Assembly (NCBI RefSeq): GCF_900188065.1
Contig: NZ_FZNQ01000001.1
Span: 310,001 to 374,000, forward strand
From: Halorubrum vacuolatum
GTDB lineage: Archaea > Halobacteriota > Halobacteria > Halobacteriales > Haloferacaceae
Direction of reading: 5' to 3'
Length of the DNA stretch: 64,000 bases
Below are positions 16,021-24,999 of this stretch, piece by piece. Position 1 is the stretch's first letter. Each line of letters opens with the position of its first letter. The translations under genes were made by a program, and so were the position numbers. The notes beneath the pieces are model-generated. The model was given only the letters and a program-made list of their open reading frames with translations, ran no database searches and was not told the DNA's origin.

Positions 16021-16513
16021 GGGGAGTGAATTACGAGAAACTGTTCCGGCGTCCATCATAGGCCTGTCGTCTCGGCGTTGCGCGGATGCGACCCGTGAGA
16101 GTGGTATTGGTTGACATGGGCGGCGTAGATTTAAGAGCCGCGAGGCCAACGAACGTGATACCGGCGCCTCGTGCGCCCGCCGAGATCCGATGTCAACGCC
16201 CTGCCCGAATCCGATCGCGTCCGCCGCATCCGCAAGCGGCGCGTCCGCGACGGTACACGGCTGGGCGCTTGCAGGGATCCCGGCCACACGGTCCGTCCAC
16301 CCGACCGCGTAACGCGCGTCGGCTGGGGAGTTTCCCCGAAGGACGGACCATCCCTTCGTTCTCCACAGCCGATGCCGTGCCGGTCGGGACGTGACCGTTC
16401 GCCTCACGCGGGAGCGAGCAGGCGTGTCGATCATCCGTCGATCGGGCCGCCCGTTCCCGAGGAGCCGACCATCCACGGCCGTCGGCCCGCGTTCGACTCG
16501 CGGCGTGAGGCCT
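16021..16513. other. Divergent intergenic region, no gene recognised
   Basis: 493 nt between the divergent aspS and the 108-residue gene. Open frames cross it on both strands but none resembles a protein. The only A/T-rich block is GATTTAAGAG around 16128-16137, which could serve as a TATA element in either direction; otherwise I see nothing. Confidence 0.4.
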
Positions 16514-16840
16514 ATGGCAGCCGCCACCCACCGACTGCTGGCCAGAACGGAGCTGACCGTCCGCGTCTCGCAGGGGACCCCCGGCGACCTCGCAACCGGC
16601 GCGCGCACGCAACTCGAACGCGTCGATGGCGTCGCCGTCGACGATCTGGAGATCGCCGGCCTCCAGCCCGGGCTCAACGACACGACCGTCGAGGCGGTCG
16701 CAACCCTCTCGATCGACGGCGAGGTGGGAGTCGGTCAGGACACGGAGCGATTCGATCCCGAGGGCCACGTCGCCGAGCGGCTCGCGAGCGGCTTCGGTGT
16801 CGAACCTGAACGGGTCGAGCTGATAGAACCGGCCGGGTGA
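16514..16840 (+). CDS. Conserved haloarchaeal protein, 108 residues
   Basis: A soluble alpha/beta protein, beginning [29 protein letters not shown]. Alternating strands and helices (ELTVRVS at 13-19, [28 protein letters not shown] at about 41-68, and a C-terminal [15 protein letters not shown]) suggest a ferredoxin-like or dodecin-like small fold. I do not recognise a named family. The start is chosen where protein-like sequence begins; the open frame upstream is unconvincing. It is followed 175 nt later by the CoA transferase on the same strand. Confidence 0.55.
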   Translation: MAAATHRLLARTELTVRVSQGTPGDLATGARTQLERVDGVAVDDLEIAGLQPGLNDTTVEAVATLSIDGEVGVGQDTERFDPEGHVAERLASGFGVEPERVELIEPAG

Positions 16841-17015
16841 TCGTTCGCGGGTGCCGTTTGTTCCACCGACGTCCACATACCGGCAGCCCCGACGCACGCC
16901 GGGAGGCTCATTAGTCATCCGGGAGACGACGAGGATATGCAACGATCGATCGGCCGGTTGCGACACCGCCGTGCCACGAGCGGAGTCGTTCCCATGCGAA
17001 GCGAGGTGATCGACG

Positions 17016-18278
17016 GTGGTCGGTGAGGCGCGGACGTCCACGGGGGAGACGGGGCCGCTGGATGGGATCACGGTCCTCGACCTCTCGCGGGTGCTCGTCG
17101 GGCCCTTCTGTACGATGCAGCTCGGCGACCTCGGCGCGGAGGTTATCAAGGTCGAACGGCCCGGGCAGGGCGATCAGACGCGGACGTGGGTGCCGCCCGC
17201 CTTCGGGGAGGGCGAGGGCGCACAAAGCGCCTACTACGCCAGCATCAACCGGAACAAACGCTCGATCGAGGTGAACCTCGCGAGCGAGGAGGGCCGCGAG
17301 GTGGTCCGGGAGATCGCCCGCGAGGCCGACGTCCTCGTCGAGAACTTCCGCGTCGGCAAGACCGACGAGTGGGGGCTCGGCTACGGCGACCTCCGCGAGA
17401 TCAATCCGGGGCTCATCTACTGCGGGATCTCCGGCTACGGCGAGTGGGGTCCCGACCGCGACAAACCCGCCTACGACATCATGATGCAGGCGCGCGGCGG
17501 GTTCATGTCCTTCACCGGCGTCGAGGGCGGGCCGCCGGTCCGGATCGGCGTCGCGCTCGCCGACATCGGCGCGGGGATGTACGCCACACAGGCGATCCTC
17601 GCGGCGCTCTTCGAGCGCGAGGTGGGTGACGGCACGGGACAGAAGGTCGACGTGAGCCTGCTCGACGGTCAGGCGGCCTGGACGAGCTACATGGCGACGA
17701 ACTACTTCGCGAGCGGCGAGCCGCCGGGCCGAATGGGGAGCAAGCACCCGAACATCGCGCCGTATCAGGCGTTCGAGACGGCCGACGGCTACGTCGTCGT
17801 CGCCTGTTCGTCGGATCCGTTCTGGCCGCGGCTCTGTGAGGCGCTCGATCGCCCCGACCTGCTCGCCGACGAGCGCTTCGAGACGAACGAGGGACGGGTC
17901 CGTCATCGCGACGAGCTCGACCCCGAACTGGACGCGACCTTCGCCGAACTCACCACCGCCGAAGCGGAGGCGTTGCTCGAAGACCGCGACGTGCCCGCGA
18001 GCCGCGTGCGCGACGTGAGCGAGGTCTTCGCCGACCCGCAGGTCGACGCCCGTGGAATGCGCGTCGAGATCGATCACCCGACCGCCGGACCGATGACGGT
18101 CCCCGGGTCGCCGATGCACCTCTCACGGACCCCCGCGACCGTGCGCCGCCACCCGCCATCGCTCGGTGAACACACCGAGGCGATCCTTCGGGAGTACGGC
18201 TACGACGACGACGAGATCGACGCGCTTCACGAACAGGGAGCCGTGGCGAGCGGCGGCGGGGACGACGCCGATCCCTGA
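17016..18278 (+). CDS. Family III CoA-transferase (CaiB/BaiF)
   Basis: A 420-residue CoA transferase. The N-terminal signature LDGITVLDLSRVLVGPFCTMQLGDLGAEVIKVE lies at about 15-47. The catalytic Asp is D154 in KPAYDIMMQARGG, and the downstream GDGTGQKVDVSLLDGQAAW helix follows at about 207-225. These enzymes move CoA between carboxylic acids through an aspartyl-CoA thioester. The substrate cannot be read from sequence; in haloarchaea one member acts as succinyl-CoA:mesaconate CoA-transferase in the methylaspartate cycle, which is one possibility. It starts with GTG, as no ATG is available before the conserved start. thiL lies 83 nt downstream. Confidence 0.88.
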   Translation: MVGEARTSTGETGPLDGITVLDLSRVLVGPFCTMQLGDLGAEVIKVERPGQGDQTRTWVPPAFGEGEGAQSAYYASINRNKRSIEVNLASEEGREVVREIAREADVLVENFRVGKTDEWGLGYGDLREINPGLIYCGISGYGEWGPDRDKPAYDIMMQARGGFMSFTGVEGGPPVRIGVALADIGAGMYATQAILAALFEREVGDGTGQKVDVSLLDGQAAWTSYMATNYFASGEPPGRMGSKHPNIAPYQAFETADGYVVVACSSDPFWPRLCEALDRPDLLADERFETNEGRVRHRDELDPELDATFAELTTAEAEALLEDRDVPASRVRDVSEVFADPQVDARGMRVEIDHPTAGPMTVPGSPMHLSRTPATVRRHPPSLGEHTEAILREYGYDDDEIDALHEQGAVASGGGDDADP

Positions 18279-18330
18279 GCCACAAAACCCCCGGACAGCA
18301 CTCCCTTCGGACCCGGCAGTGATCGGGGGA

Positions 18331-18338
18331 TTATATAC
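18331..18338 (+). promoter_or_regulatory. TATA-like box for thiL
   Basis: TTATATAC lies about 28 nt before the GTG at 18362 and only 12 nt before the GTG at 18347; the spacing decides the start of thiL in favour of the inner GTG. Confidence 0.45.
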
Positions 18339-18361
18339 CTCCGTGCGTGATATCGACTCCC

Positions 18362-19255
18362 GTGAACGAGCGCGATGCCCTCCGGATGCTCGCCATCGAC
18401 GTTCCACACGCCGGCGACGATGCGGCCGTCGTCGACGACCTCGTGATCACGACCGATATGCTCCACGAGCGGACCGACTTCCCCGCCGGAACGACCCGCT
18501 ATACGGCCGGCTGGCGTGCGGTCGGCGCGTCGCTCTCGGACGTCGCCGCGATGGGCGCACGGGCGACCGCCGCGGTCGCCGTCTACGCGGACGAGGGGTT
18601 CGATCCCCATGAACTCCAGCGGTTCGTCTGCGGAGCGAGCGAGGTCTGTGCGGCCGTCGACGCCGAGTACGTCGGGGGCGATCTCGACGTCCACTCGGAG
18701 TTCACGACCGCGACGACCGCCGTGGGCGACGTGACCGACGCGGGACCGGTGTTGCGCTCCGGCGCGTCCATCGGGGAGGCGCTCTGTGTCACCGGCGAGT
18801 GGGGTCGGTCGGCGGCCGCCCTCCGGCTCTTCGAGCGCGACACGGTCGAGTCGGTCGAGCGCGCGAACGACCTGTTTCGGTTCACCCCGCGCGTCGCCGA
18901 CGGCGTCGCGCTCGCCCCGCACGCGACCGCGATGATGGACTCCTCCGACGGGCTCGCCCGGTCGCTCCACCAGCTCGCGGAGGCGAGCGGTGTCGGGTTC
19001 ACGCTCGACCGCGAGGCGGTTCCCGTACATCCTGCCGTCGACGGAGTCGCCGCCGACGCCGACGAGCGGTTCGAGTTGGCGACGACGTTCGGGGAGGACT
19101 TCGAACTCGTCTGTACGGTCCCCGAGGATCGTCTCCACGACGCGCGGGCAGCCTGTCCGGCCGGCCTCACCCGAATCGGCTCCGTAGTGGCCGATGAGGA
19201 GGGGGTCACCGTCGACGGCGAGGCGCTTCCGGACGCGGGATACACCCACGGGTGA
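18362..19255 (+). CDS. thiL: Thiamine-monophosphate kinase
   Basis: About 297 residues, an AIR-synthase-like ATP-dependent kinase that phosphorylates thiamine monophosphate to the diphosphate cofactor. Visible motifs are PHAGDDAAVVDDLVITTDMLHE at about 12-33 (metal/ATP site), GASLSDVAAMGA at about 50-61, VGGDLDVHSE near 100, and MMDSSDGLARSLHQLAE near 192-208. I place the start at GTG 18362 (VNERDALRML) because family members begin so and a TATA-like box sits 28 nt upstream; GTG 18347 would add five residues. Transcribed in the same direction as the CoA transferase but probably from its own promoter. Confidence 0.9.
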   Translation: MNERDALRMLAIDVPHAGDDAAVVDDLVITTDMLHERTDFPAGTTRYTAGWRAVGASLSDVAAMGARATAAVAVYADEGFDPHELQRFVCGASEVCAAVDAEYVGGDLDVHSEFTTATTAVGDVTDAGPVLRSGASIGEALCVTGEWGRSAAALRLFERDTVESVERANDLFRFTPRVADGVALAPHATAMMDSSDGLARSLHQLAEASGVGFTLDREAVPVHPAVDGVAADADERFELATTFGEDFELVCTVPEDRLHDARAACPAGLTRIGSVVADEEGVTVDGEALPDAGYTHG

Positions 19256-19305
19256 GCCAATACGGCGGCCGATTGGAGGCCGTGTCGCCGCCGATCGTTC
19301 GCCGA

Positions 19306-19788
19306 CTACGGTTCCGTGAGCGTCCCCGGATCGAAGTCCTCAGGATCGAACTCGTGTGCGCGAAGTAGGTCCGGGTCAACGACCCGGAGCACGGACTCGT
19401 TCGTCGCCTCCAAGATCACCGGCGGGGCGACGTCGGCCTCGACGGCCTCCAGCCACCGGCCGACACAGAGACACCAGCGGTCGCCGGGGACGAGCCCGGG
19501 GAACGCGAACGCAGGCTGCGGCGTGATCAGGTCGTTTCCCTGTCGGCGACTGTATCGAAGGAACTCCGCGGTGACGACCGCACAGAGCGTGTGCTCACCG
19601 ACGTCGCCATCGACGTCGCGGCAGTGGCCGTCGCGAAGGTAGCCGGTCTCGGGGTCGTGGCTGCAAGGCGCGAGTTCGCCGCCGAAGACGTTGCGGTCGT
19701 CGGCCTCCGCTGTGGTCGTCTCCGCGTCCGGCGTGGCCGATGAAATCGTCTCCGCGTCGGTGGCCGGATCGGAATCCTCGGGGGACAT
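19306..19788 (-). CDS. DUF2237 family protein
   Basis: A 160-residue protein. After an acidic 30-residue N-terminal extension, the DUF2237 core is complete: NVFGGELAPCSHDPETGYLRDGHC (about 33-56), DVGEHTLCAVVTAEFLRYSRRQGNDL (about 62-87) and the closing FPGLVPGDRWCLCVGRWLEA (about 95-114). The invariant Cys pair positions (CSHD, CRD, WCLC) suggest metal or redox chemistry, but the family has no established function. It lies 38 nt downstream of trpS on the same strand, possibly cotranscribed. Confidence 0.88.
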   Translation of the reverse strand: MSPEDSDPATDAETISSATPDAETTTAEADDRNVFGGELAPCSHDPETGYLRDGHCRDVDGDVGEHTLCAVVTAEFLRYSRRQGNDLITPQPAFAFPGLVPGDRWCLCVGRWLEAVEADVAPPVILEATNESVLRVVDPDLLRAHEFDPEDFDPGTLTEP

Positions 19789-19826
19789 ACCGTCCCTTCG
19801 GCACGGCCGTTCTTAATTCGAGGCCC

Positions 19827-21464
19827 TCAGTGCTCTCCGCCCGTCCCACGTCGATCGGAGTCGAGGTCGATGTCGAGATCCGCGAGCAGTTCCTCAGCCT
19901 CCGCACGTTTCTCCTGGTGGTCCGCAAGGAACTCCCGCATGAGCTCTGCCGCCTGCTCTTTACAGCCGCCACAGAGCCGCTCGCCGGTCACGCATTCGGT
20001 GTACACCTCCGTGGTGAGCCCGTCGTCGTCGCCCGCGAGCAGGTAGGCGTACAGCTCGTAGACCGGGCACTCGTCGGCCTCGCCGCCCAGTTCGCGCTGT
20101 TCCTCGGCGGTCGAGCGCCCGCCCGTCGTCGCCGCCTTCACCTTCTCGTACCCCTCCTCGGGGTCATCAAGCAGGGAGATGTGGCTCGCGGGGATGGAAG
20201 AGGACATCTTCCCACCTGTGAGCCCCGACATGAACCGGTGATAGATCGAGGAGGGCTGGCGGAAGCCGAAGCCGTCGTGGTCGAGTTCGACCTCGCGGGC
20301 GAGCGCCTCCGCGGCCTCCCGTGAGAGGTCGAAGGCGTCGATGTGCCCTTCGAAGACGCGCTTTTCGCCCTCGACGGCGTCGATCAGCGCCTCGAACGCC
20401 TCGTCGGTCGCGTTGCGGTCGAAGAAGCGGACCCGGGGACGAAGCGGCTCCTTCCCGGCCGCCCGGAGCTTTTTCAATGTGGTCGGCTTCGCGTCGGCAA
20501 GCGGGGTCGCCTCGGGCCCCTCGCTTCCATCGTCCGACGGCTCCGGCGGCTCGTACGACTCCAGCCATTCGGCCGCGTCCTCACACCGAACGTCGCCCGC
20601 GGGGTCGGTCTCGTCGTCTTCGGAATCGCCCACGGCACCCGCGAGCGCGTCGTAGGCCGCCCGCACGAGCTGCCGCTCCGCGTCGGTCAGCTCGAAGCTG
20701 GCGAACGCCTCGGTCACCTTGAAATAGCGCACGCGGGTGGCGAGGTCGCGGGTCAATCGCACGTGGGGATCCTGGTCGGGACCGACGGGGATCACCGTGG
20801 GCTTCGGCTCGTCCACGAGCTGCGGGTAGAGGATGTCCGCCGTCTGCGTGACGACGCTCTGCATGTGCGAGATGTTCGTCTCGCCGTCGAAGCCGTAGAT
20901 CGCCTCGAACTCCGAGAAGTTCGCCTTCGCGCCGAGTTCGAACGCGAGGTCCTGTACCTCCCGGTTGTCCGACTGCCGGTAGAGCGTTCCATCCTCCGGG
21001 TCGAACCCGAGCGCGAGCAGCGAGAGCAGGTAGTCGCGGGCGTGTTCGTCGATCTCCGGCCAGGACATCCCGCGGGCCGAGTGTGCTTCGAGGTCGGCGA
21101 TGAGCCCGAAGACGTCGCCGCCGCGCTCCTGATGCCAGATCAGCTCGTCGAAGACGAGCTTGTGGCCGATGTGCGGGTCGCCGGTGGGCATGAACCCCGA
21201 GAGCGCGGCGAACGGCTCGTCGTTCGCCATCGCCTTCGCGACCGCGTCGTACTCGCGGTGCCCGAAGATGACGCCGCGGCGCATCAGGTAGTGCGGGTCG
21301 GGGACGTCGTCTTCGACCGCCTCGAACGCCTCGATCCCGAACTCCGCGAAGAGGTCGGCGTAGTCGCCGACGCTCGCGGACCCCCACGGGTCGAGCGCGA
21401 CGTCCGCGGTCGGCTCGTCGGCCCGGTCGGTCCCGCCGTCGGTTTGGGGGGATTCCTCGGTCAT
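19827..21464 (-). CDS. trpS: Tryptophan--tRNA ligase
   Basis: A 545-residue class I synthetase of the archaeal/eukaryotic type. The HIGH-like site is GDPHIGHKLVFDE (about 98-110). The Trp pocket region includes YGFDGETNISHMQSVVTQTADILYPQ (about 190-215), and the KMSSS loop is GGKMSSSIPASH near 445-456. A charged insertion (EDDETDPAGD... to SEGPEATPLADAKP, about 275-325) enlarges it compared with bacterial enzymes. The C-terminal GGCKEQAAELMREFLADH helix is typical. The start ATG (MTEESPQTD) is chosen over an upstream in-frame ATG lying in a tandem duplication (21504-21539). Confidence 0.94.
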   Translation of the reverse strand: MTEESPQTDGGTDRADEPTADVALDPWGSASVGDYADLFAEFGIEAFEAVEDDVPDPHYLMRRGVIFGHREYDAVAKAMANDEPFAALSGFMPTGDPHIGHKLVFDELIWHQERGGDVFGLIADLEAHSARGMSWPEIDEHARDYLLSLLALGFDPEDGTLYRQSDNREVQDLAFELGAKANFSEFEAIYGFDGETNISHMQSVVTQTADILYPQLVDEPKPTVIPVGPDQDPHVRLTRDLATRVRYFKVTEAFASFELTDAERQLVRAAYDALAGAVGDSEDDETDPAGDVRCEDAAEWLESYEPPEPSDDGSEGPEATPLADAKPTTLKKLRAAGKEPLRPRVRFFDRNATDEAFEALIDAVEGEKRVFEGHIDAFDLSREAAEALAREVELDHDGFGFRQPSSIYHRFMSGLTGGKMSSSIPASHISLLDDPEEGYEKVKAATTGGRSTAEEQRELGGEADECPVYELYAYLLAGDDDGLTTEVYTECVTGERLCGGCKEQAAELMREFLADHQEKRAEAEELLADLDIDLDSDRRGTGGEH

Positions 21465-21503
21465 ACGTATCCTCCCGTCGGTCGAGTCAAAAACCGTTCG
21501 TTT

Positions 21504-21539
21504 GTGTGGGAACGATACGGAGTGTGGGAACGATACGGA
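21504..21539. repeat. 18-bp tandem duplication upstream of trpS
   Basis: GTGTGGGAACGATACGGA is present twice head to tail with no spacer (21504-21521 and 21522-21539), 40-75 nt upstream of the trpS start codon and 80 nt upstream of the divergent stress-protein gene. Confidence 0.8.
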
Positions 21540-21621
21540 CACGGGTGGAGCGCGGGCTGTGTGAAGTGCGATCCGGGAACCCGTGGCCGTGATTTATGCC
21601 GTCGCCGCTCCGACGCCACGC

Positions 21622-22059
21622 ATGGGAGTCGAACCCGATCACGTGTTGGTCCCGCTTGACGGGTCGCCGCTGGCGGAGGACGCACTGGAACACGCACTCG
21701 CCGTCTTCGACTGCCGGGTGACGGTGTTGAACGTCGTCACGCCCCTGGACGCCGACATGGCGGAGGGCGGTATCCTGGGGTCCGACGACGGGCAGGAGGC
21801 CGGCGCACGGGAGCGGGCGGAGCGACTGGTCGAGCGCGCCCGCGAGCGGGCCACGGTCGAGGGCCGGACGATCGAGACGGTCGTCGAGACCGGCGACCCC
21901 GCCGACGTCATCGTCGACTACGTGGAGCGTCACGACGTCGACCACGTCGTGATGGGCAGCCATAGCGGAAAGCGGGGACGGATCACGCGACGACTGCTCG
22001 GTACCGTCACCACCGCCGTCCTCGGCAACGTCGACGTGACGGTGACCGTCGTTCAGTGA
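21622..22059 (+). CDS. Universal stress protein (UspA family)
   Basis: 145 residues with the Usp fold: first strand DHVLVPLDGSPLAEDALEHAL (about 6-26) and the C-terminal nucleotide-binding signature VVMGSHSGKRGRITRRLLGTVTTAVL (about 110-135), which keeps the G-x2-G-x9-G-type pattern, so ATP binding is likely. Divergent from trpS and convergent with the phosphate permease. A second Usp-type protein is encoded at 27859-28266. The role is general stress or metabolite sensing; nothing in the context narrows it further. Confidence 0.88.
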   Translation: MGVEPDHVLVPLDGSPLAEDALEHALAVFDCRVTVLNVVTPLDADMAEGGILGSDDGQEAGARERAERLVERARERATVEGRTIETVVETGDPADVIVDYVERHDVDHVVMGSHSGKRGRITRRLLGTVTTAVLGNVDVTVTVVQ

Positions 22060-22155
22060 CTGGCCGCCGAACCGCGATACCTTCGCTTATAAACCGAGCG
22101 TCGTCGGGCCGCGGGGAGTCGTCCACGTGCTGGCGACCACCGGGGAGTCGAACGC

Positions 22156-23358
22156 TCACGCGATCCCAAGTATCGTTGAGAGCGCCCGATAGAGCCCGAA
22201 CCCGATCGCGATCGACGTCGAGAGCGTGATCAACCAGAAGGCGATCGTGACGCCGATCTTGCGGCGCGAGACGCCCGCCGAGCCCGCCGCGAGCCCGCCG
22301 CCGATCACCCCCGAGATGATGATGTTGTTGAACGAGATCGGGATCCCGAGCGCGATGGCGACCTGCGCGATGATGAACCCCGGGACGAGCGCCGCGATCG
22401 ATCGGCGAAGGCCGAGCTGTGCGTACTCCCGGGAGGTCGCCTGCAGAAGCCGAGGGGCCCCCATCCACGCGCCCGCGAGGATACCGCTCGCGCCGACGCC
22501 TAAAAGCACGATCGCGGGGAGCCCGAGCTCCGTGCCGTAGAGGTTCTCCAGGGGACCGGTCGCGAGCCCGACCTGACTCCCGCCGCTGGAGAAGGCGACG
22601 ACGCTCCCGAGAACGAGGAGGAACGTCCGAATACCGTCGCGGACGGACGCCCGTATTCGCCGGCGGATCACGGCAAACCCGCCGGCCGCGAACGCGGCGG
22701 TGACGCCGATCACGACGACGTCGACACCGAGCACGGTCGGCCCGCCGACGAGCGCGGCGACCGCCTCGGCGACCGACCCCTGTGCACGCTCGGGATGTGG
22801 GATCACACCGAGCCGAACGTTCGCGAGGATCCCGGCCACGACCCCCGCGAGCAGCGGGACGGCGACCGTGTCCGGGATGTCGTCCCGGCGGAGCAGCGTG
22901 GCCGTGACGTACGCGAGCCCGCCGGAGACGGGCGGTACGAGCAGCCAGAAGGTGCCGAGCCGGCGGTACGTGTCGAATGCGGGGTCGCCGCCGAGCGAGA
23001 GGCCGACGCCGATCATCGCGCCGGTCGTCGCGAACGCCGCGGGAACCGGATAGCCGCTGTAGACGCCGAACGTCATGAACCCGCCGGCCACGATCAATCC
23101 CGAGACCGCCGCAAGCGGCGTGATCTGCACCCCGTCGATCAGCGCGGCGCCGACCGTCTCCGAGATGGCCCCGCCCTGCGTCAGCGCGCCGGCGGCCGCG
23201 AGGATCCCGATGAGAAACGCCGCCCGCATCGTCGAGACGACGTTCGCGCCGATCGCGGGCGCGAACGGGGGCGAGTTGCTGTTCGCGCCCAACGACCACG
23301 CCATGAACAGGCAGGTGACGGTCGCGAGCGCGACGAGCGCCCAGAAGGCGAGTGACAT
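22156..23358 (-). CDS. Inorganic phosphate transporter, PiT family
   Basis: A 400-residue membrane protein with about ten hydrophobic helices in two inverted halves. Each half carries the PiT signature: SLGANSNSPPFAPAIGANVV near 20-39 and SFNNIIISGVIGGGLAAGS near 340-358, in place of the textbook GANDxxN. It imports phosphate with a cation. The start ATG (MSLAFWALVAL) puts the first helix at the N-terminus; an upstream in-frame ATG would add a 22-residue extension without support. The gene stands alone, with no PhoU-like partner beside it. Substrate specificity is inferred from the family. Confidence 0.86.
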   Translation of the reverse strand: MSLAFWALVALATVTCLFMAWSLGANSNSPPFAPAIGANVVSTMRAAFLIGILAAAGALTQGGAISETVGAALIDGVQITPLAAVSGLIVAGGFMTFGVYSGYPVPAAFATTGAMIGVGLSLGGDPAFDTYRRLGTFWLLVPPVSGGLAYVTATLLRRDDIPDTVAVPLLAGVVAGILANVRLGVIPHPERAQGSVAEAVAALVGGPTVLGVDVVVIGVTAAFAAGGFAVIRRRIRASVRDGIRTFLLVLGSVVAFSSGGSQVGLATGPLENLYGTELGLPAIVLLGVGASGILAGAWMGAPRLLQATSREYAQLGLRRSIAALVPGFIIAQVAIALGIPISFNNIIISGVIGGGLAAGSAGVSRRKIGVTIAFWLITLSTSIAIGFGLYRALSTILGIA

Positions 23359-23429
23359 CGTCTCATCGATCCGTACGGTGAGCAGGCTTAAAACTGGCGA
23401 CGATACGTGGCCGCGCCCACGCAAGCCGC

Positions 23430-23503
23430 TTTCACGGCGTCAGCCGATCAAGCGACAGCCAGTCGATTTCACGGCGTCAGCCGGCCCACCGACAGCCACT
23501 CGA
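23430..23503. repeat. 37-nt tandem duplication over the 3' end of endA
   Basis: TTCACGGCGTCAGCCG followed by GACAGCCA.TCGAT occurs at 23431 and again at 23468, period 37. The second copy is the coding end of endA including the stop codon (WLSVGRLTP); the first is an untranslated copy directly downstream, with a few substitutions. Confidence 0.75.
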
Positions 23504-24611
23504 TCGTCCCGTCGGGCCAGACACCTCCGTCGTCCACGTCCACGATCCCAAATACCAGCGCCTTGCGAACGCCGCCGGCGAGCCGGACGTCGAGCGAGAG
23601 CTCCCGCGGCGAGAGGACGTGATCGGGTGCGACGACGCGGACGAGGTGTTCGGAGTGTGGGAGGTCCTCCACGGTCTCGACGTCGAGATAGGTCCGGAAG
23701 TCCGCGCCGAATTTAAATCCCGTCTTGGGGACCACGTCGCGCTCGCGGAGACGACGATAGACCGCGAGCCGACGGTCGAACCGGTCCCCCTCCACGTCGC
23801 GGCCGCGGGCGACGATCGCCGCGGTCGCGGCGGTGCGGTCGGACCCTTCCACGCCGACCGCATCATCACCAACCACCGACCGCGAAAGCGAGAGGACCCC
23901 GTCAGCGGCGAGCGCGGCGGCCTCCACGAGCGAGAGCTGGAGCGCCCCCTCCACCTCGGCCGCTCGACCCGTGAGCGGGCGGCCGTAGAAGCCCTCTTTA
24001 TATAGGGCGTCGGGCGCGTCCCAGACGATCACCCGGTCCGAAAGCAACACGCCCGTGAGCGTCGACGGCGGCTCGTACGCCGTCGTCCCCGAAACGTCGG
24101 CCTCGTTCGCGTCGAAGTAGGTGATGTCGCTCTCCTCGTCGACGATCGCGAGGGTCCGACCGGCGAGGCCGGCTATGTGGATCGACTCGCGCTCGCCGAC
24201 GACCTGTACGGGATACCGGACCGCACCGGTGTCGGGCGTCGAGCCGCGTTTATATACGATCAGGTCGGTGGCGTCCGCCCCCGCGTGCTCCCCGCCGGGC
24301 CAACCGTCGCGGACGGGCGAGAGATAAAAGCCCCTGTCGCGAAGGTCCGCGAAGACGAGATACCGGACCGCGAACCGGTCGCCCGCGGCCGCGCTCTCGG
24401 CGAAGAACCGCTCGAAGCCGACCGTGTCGCCGTCGGGGAGGGTGATGCCGGAGAGGTCGCCGCGGAAGAGCAGGTGGGCGGCCTCGACGCGCGAGAGGGC
24501 GATCTCGTTGCCCGCGACCGGCCGGCCGTATCCCCGGGAGTCGTAGAACCGCTGGCGGGCGTCGCCGGCGACGTGGACGGCGTCGTCGCGGAGGTCCCCT
24601 GTGGGTTGCAT
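23469..24611 (-). CDS. endA: tRNA-splicing endonuclease, fused two-repeat form
   Basis: A 380-residue intron endonuclease made of two fused EndA units, the form in which two polypeptides replace the four subunits of shorter archaeal enzymes. The catalytic unit is at the C-terminus with Tyr308 (GFKFGADFRTY), His319 (HSEHLVRVV) and Lys350 (LAGGVRKALVFGIV); the first half is the degenerate structural copy. It removes introns from pre-tRNAs by cutting bulge-helix-bulge structures. Its last 37 nt are tandemly duplicated downstream of the stop. trpS is 2 kb away; haloarchaeal tRNA(Trp) is a known intron-bearing substrate, though this neighbourhood may be coincidence. Confidence 0.92.
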   Translation of the reverse strand: MQPTGDLRDDAVHVAGDARQRFYDSRGYGRPVAGNEIALSRVEAAHLLFRGDLSGITLPDGDTVGFERFFAESAAAGDRFAVRYLVFADLRDRGFYLSPVRDGWPGGEHAGADATDLIVYKRGSTPDTGAVRYPVQVVGERESIHIAGLAGRTLAIVDEESDITYFDANEADVSGTTAYEPPSTLTGVLLSDRVIVWDAPDALYKEGFYGRPLTGRAAEVEGALQLSLVEAAALAADGVLSLSRSVVGDDAVGVEGSDRTAATAAIVARGRDVEGDRFDRRLAVYRRLRERDVVPKTGFKFGADFRTYLDVETVEDLPHSEHLVRVVAPDHVLSPRELSLDVRLAGGVRKALVFGIVDVDDGGVWPDGTIEWLSVGRLTP

Positions 24612-24694
24612 GCTCGTGTGGCCGGCCGGGCGGAGTAAGGCGGTTGCGGTCGGCGGTGGCCGGCGTTCATCCAGTTTATAAGGCGTGTTATGGG
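24612..24694. other. Upstream region of endA
   Basis: 83 nt before repeat R2. A TTTATAAGG block at about 24675 may be a TATA element for the divergent endA gene or belong to R2; nothing else is seen. Confidence 0.3.
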
Positions 24695-24988
24695 CTGAAA
24701 CAGCCGGTCGCTGGAGCGTGCGAATTGAGCGGTTGTTTGCTCGGGCTATTTATAAACGGTGCTGAGGAGTTGTGTAGCTGTTTATAAGTAGCACGCTGAT
24801 CCGGACCATTCCGTGGAGTGGCGAAAGAGGATCGACCACCATCGCCGCTATCTTCCCCCGCACTTGAACGTCCCTGCACCGCAGCCTCACGCCTCCCCAG
24901 CCTCGCCACGGCTGGCGGTACGCCAGCCGTGGGCTTCCTCGCGCTCGGGTTCGCGCCCTCCGGGCGCTCACCGGAGCGCGCCGACCGC
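24695..24988 (+). repeat. Intergenic repeat R2, copy 2 of the element at 2533-2815
   Basis: Shares with copy 1 the opening CTGAAACAGCCGGTCGCTG, TGCTCGGGCT with TTTATAA at 24749-24755, AGCTG with TTTATAA at 24781-24787 (again 32 nt apart), CTCACGCCTCCCCAGCCTCG, the 12-bp stem (24906-24917/24921-24932), CCTCGCGCTCGG and the GGGCGCTCACCGG segment. The middle part (about 24800-24880) is diverged. It lies between endA and the SLC13 transporter. No protein frame is shared by the copies. Confidence 0.7.
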
Positions 24989-24999
24989 CATGGACTGGA

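Noticed and set aside
16021-16683. N-terminal extension of AspRS
   Set aside because: The frame stays open for 221 codons upstream, but the sequence is unlike protein and AspRS of normal archaeal length starts at the ATG at 16020.
18279-18361. TPP riboswitch ahead of thiL
   Set aside because: The gap is only about 80 nt with a TATA-like box close to the start; there is no room for the aptamer and no matching core.
20343-21659. 438-residue open frame on the plus strand
   Set aside because: Opposite trpS, no recognisable domains, and it crosses the trpS promoter; a shadow frame.
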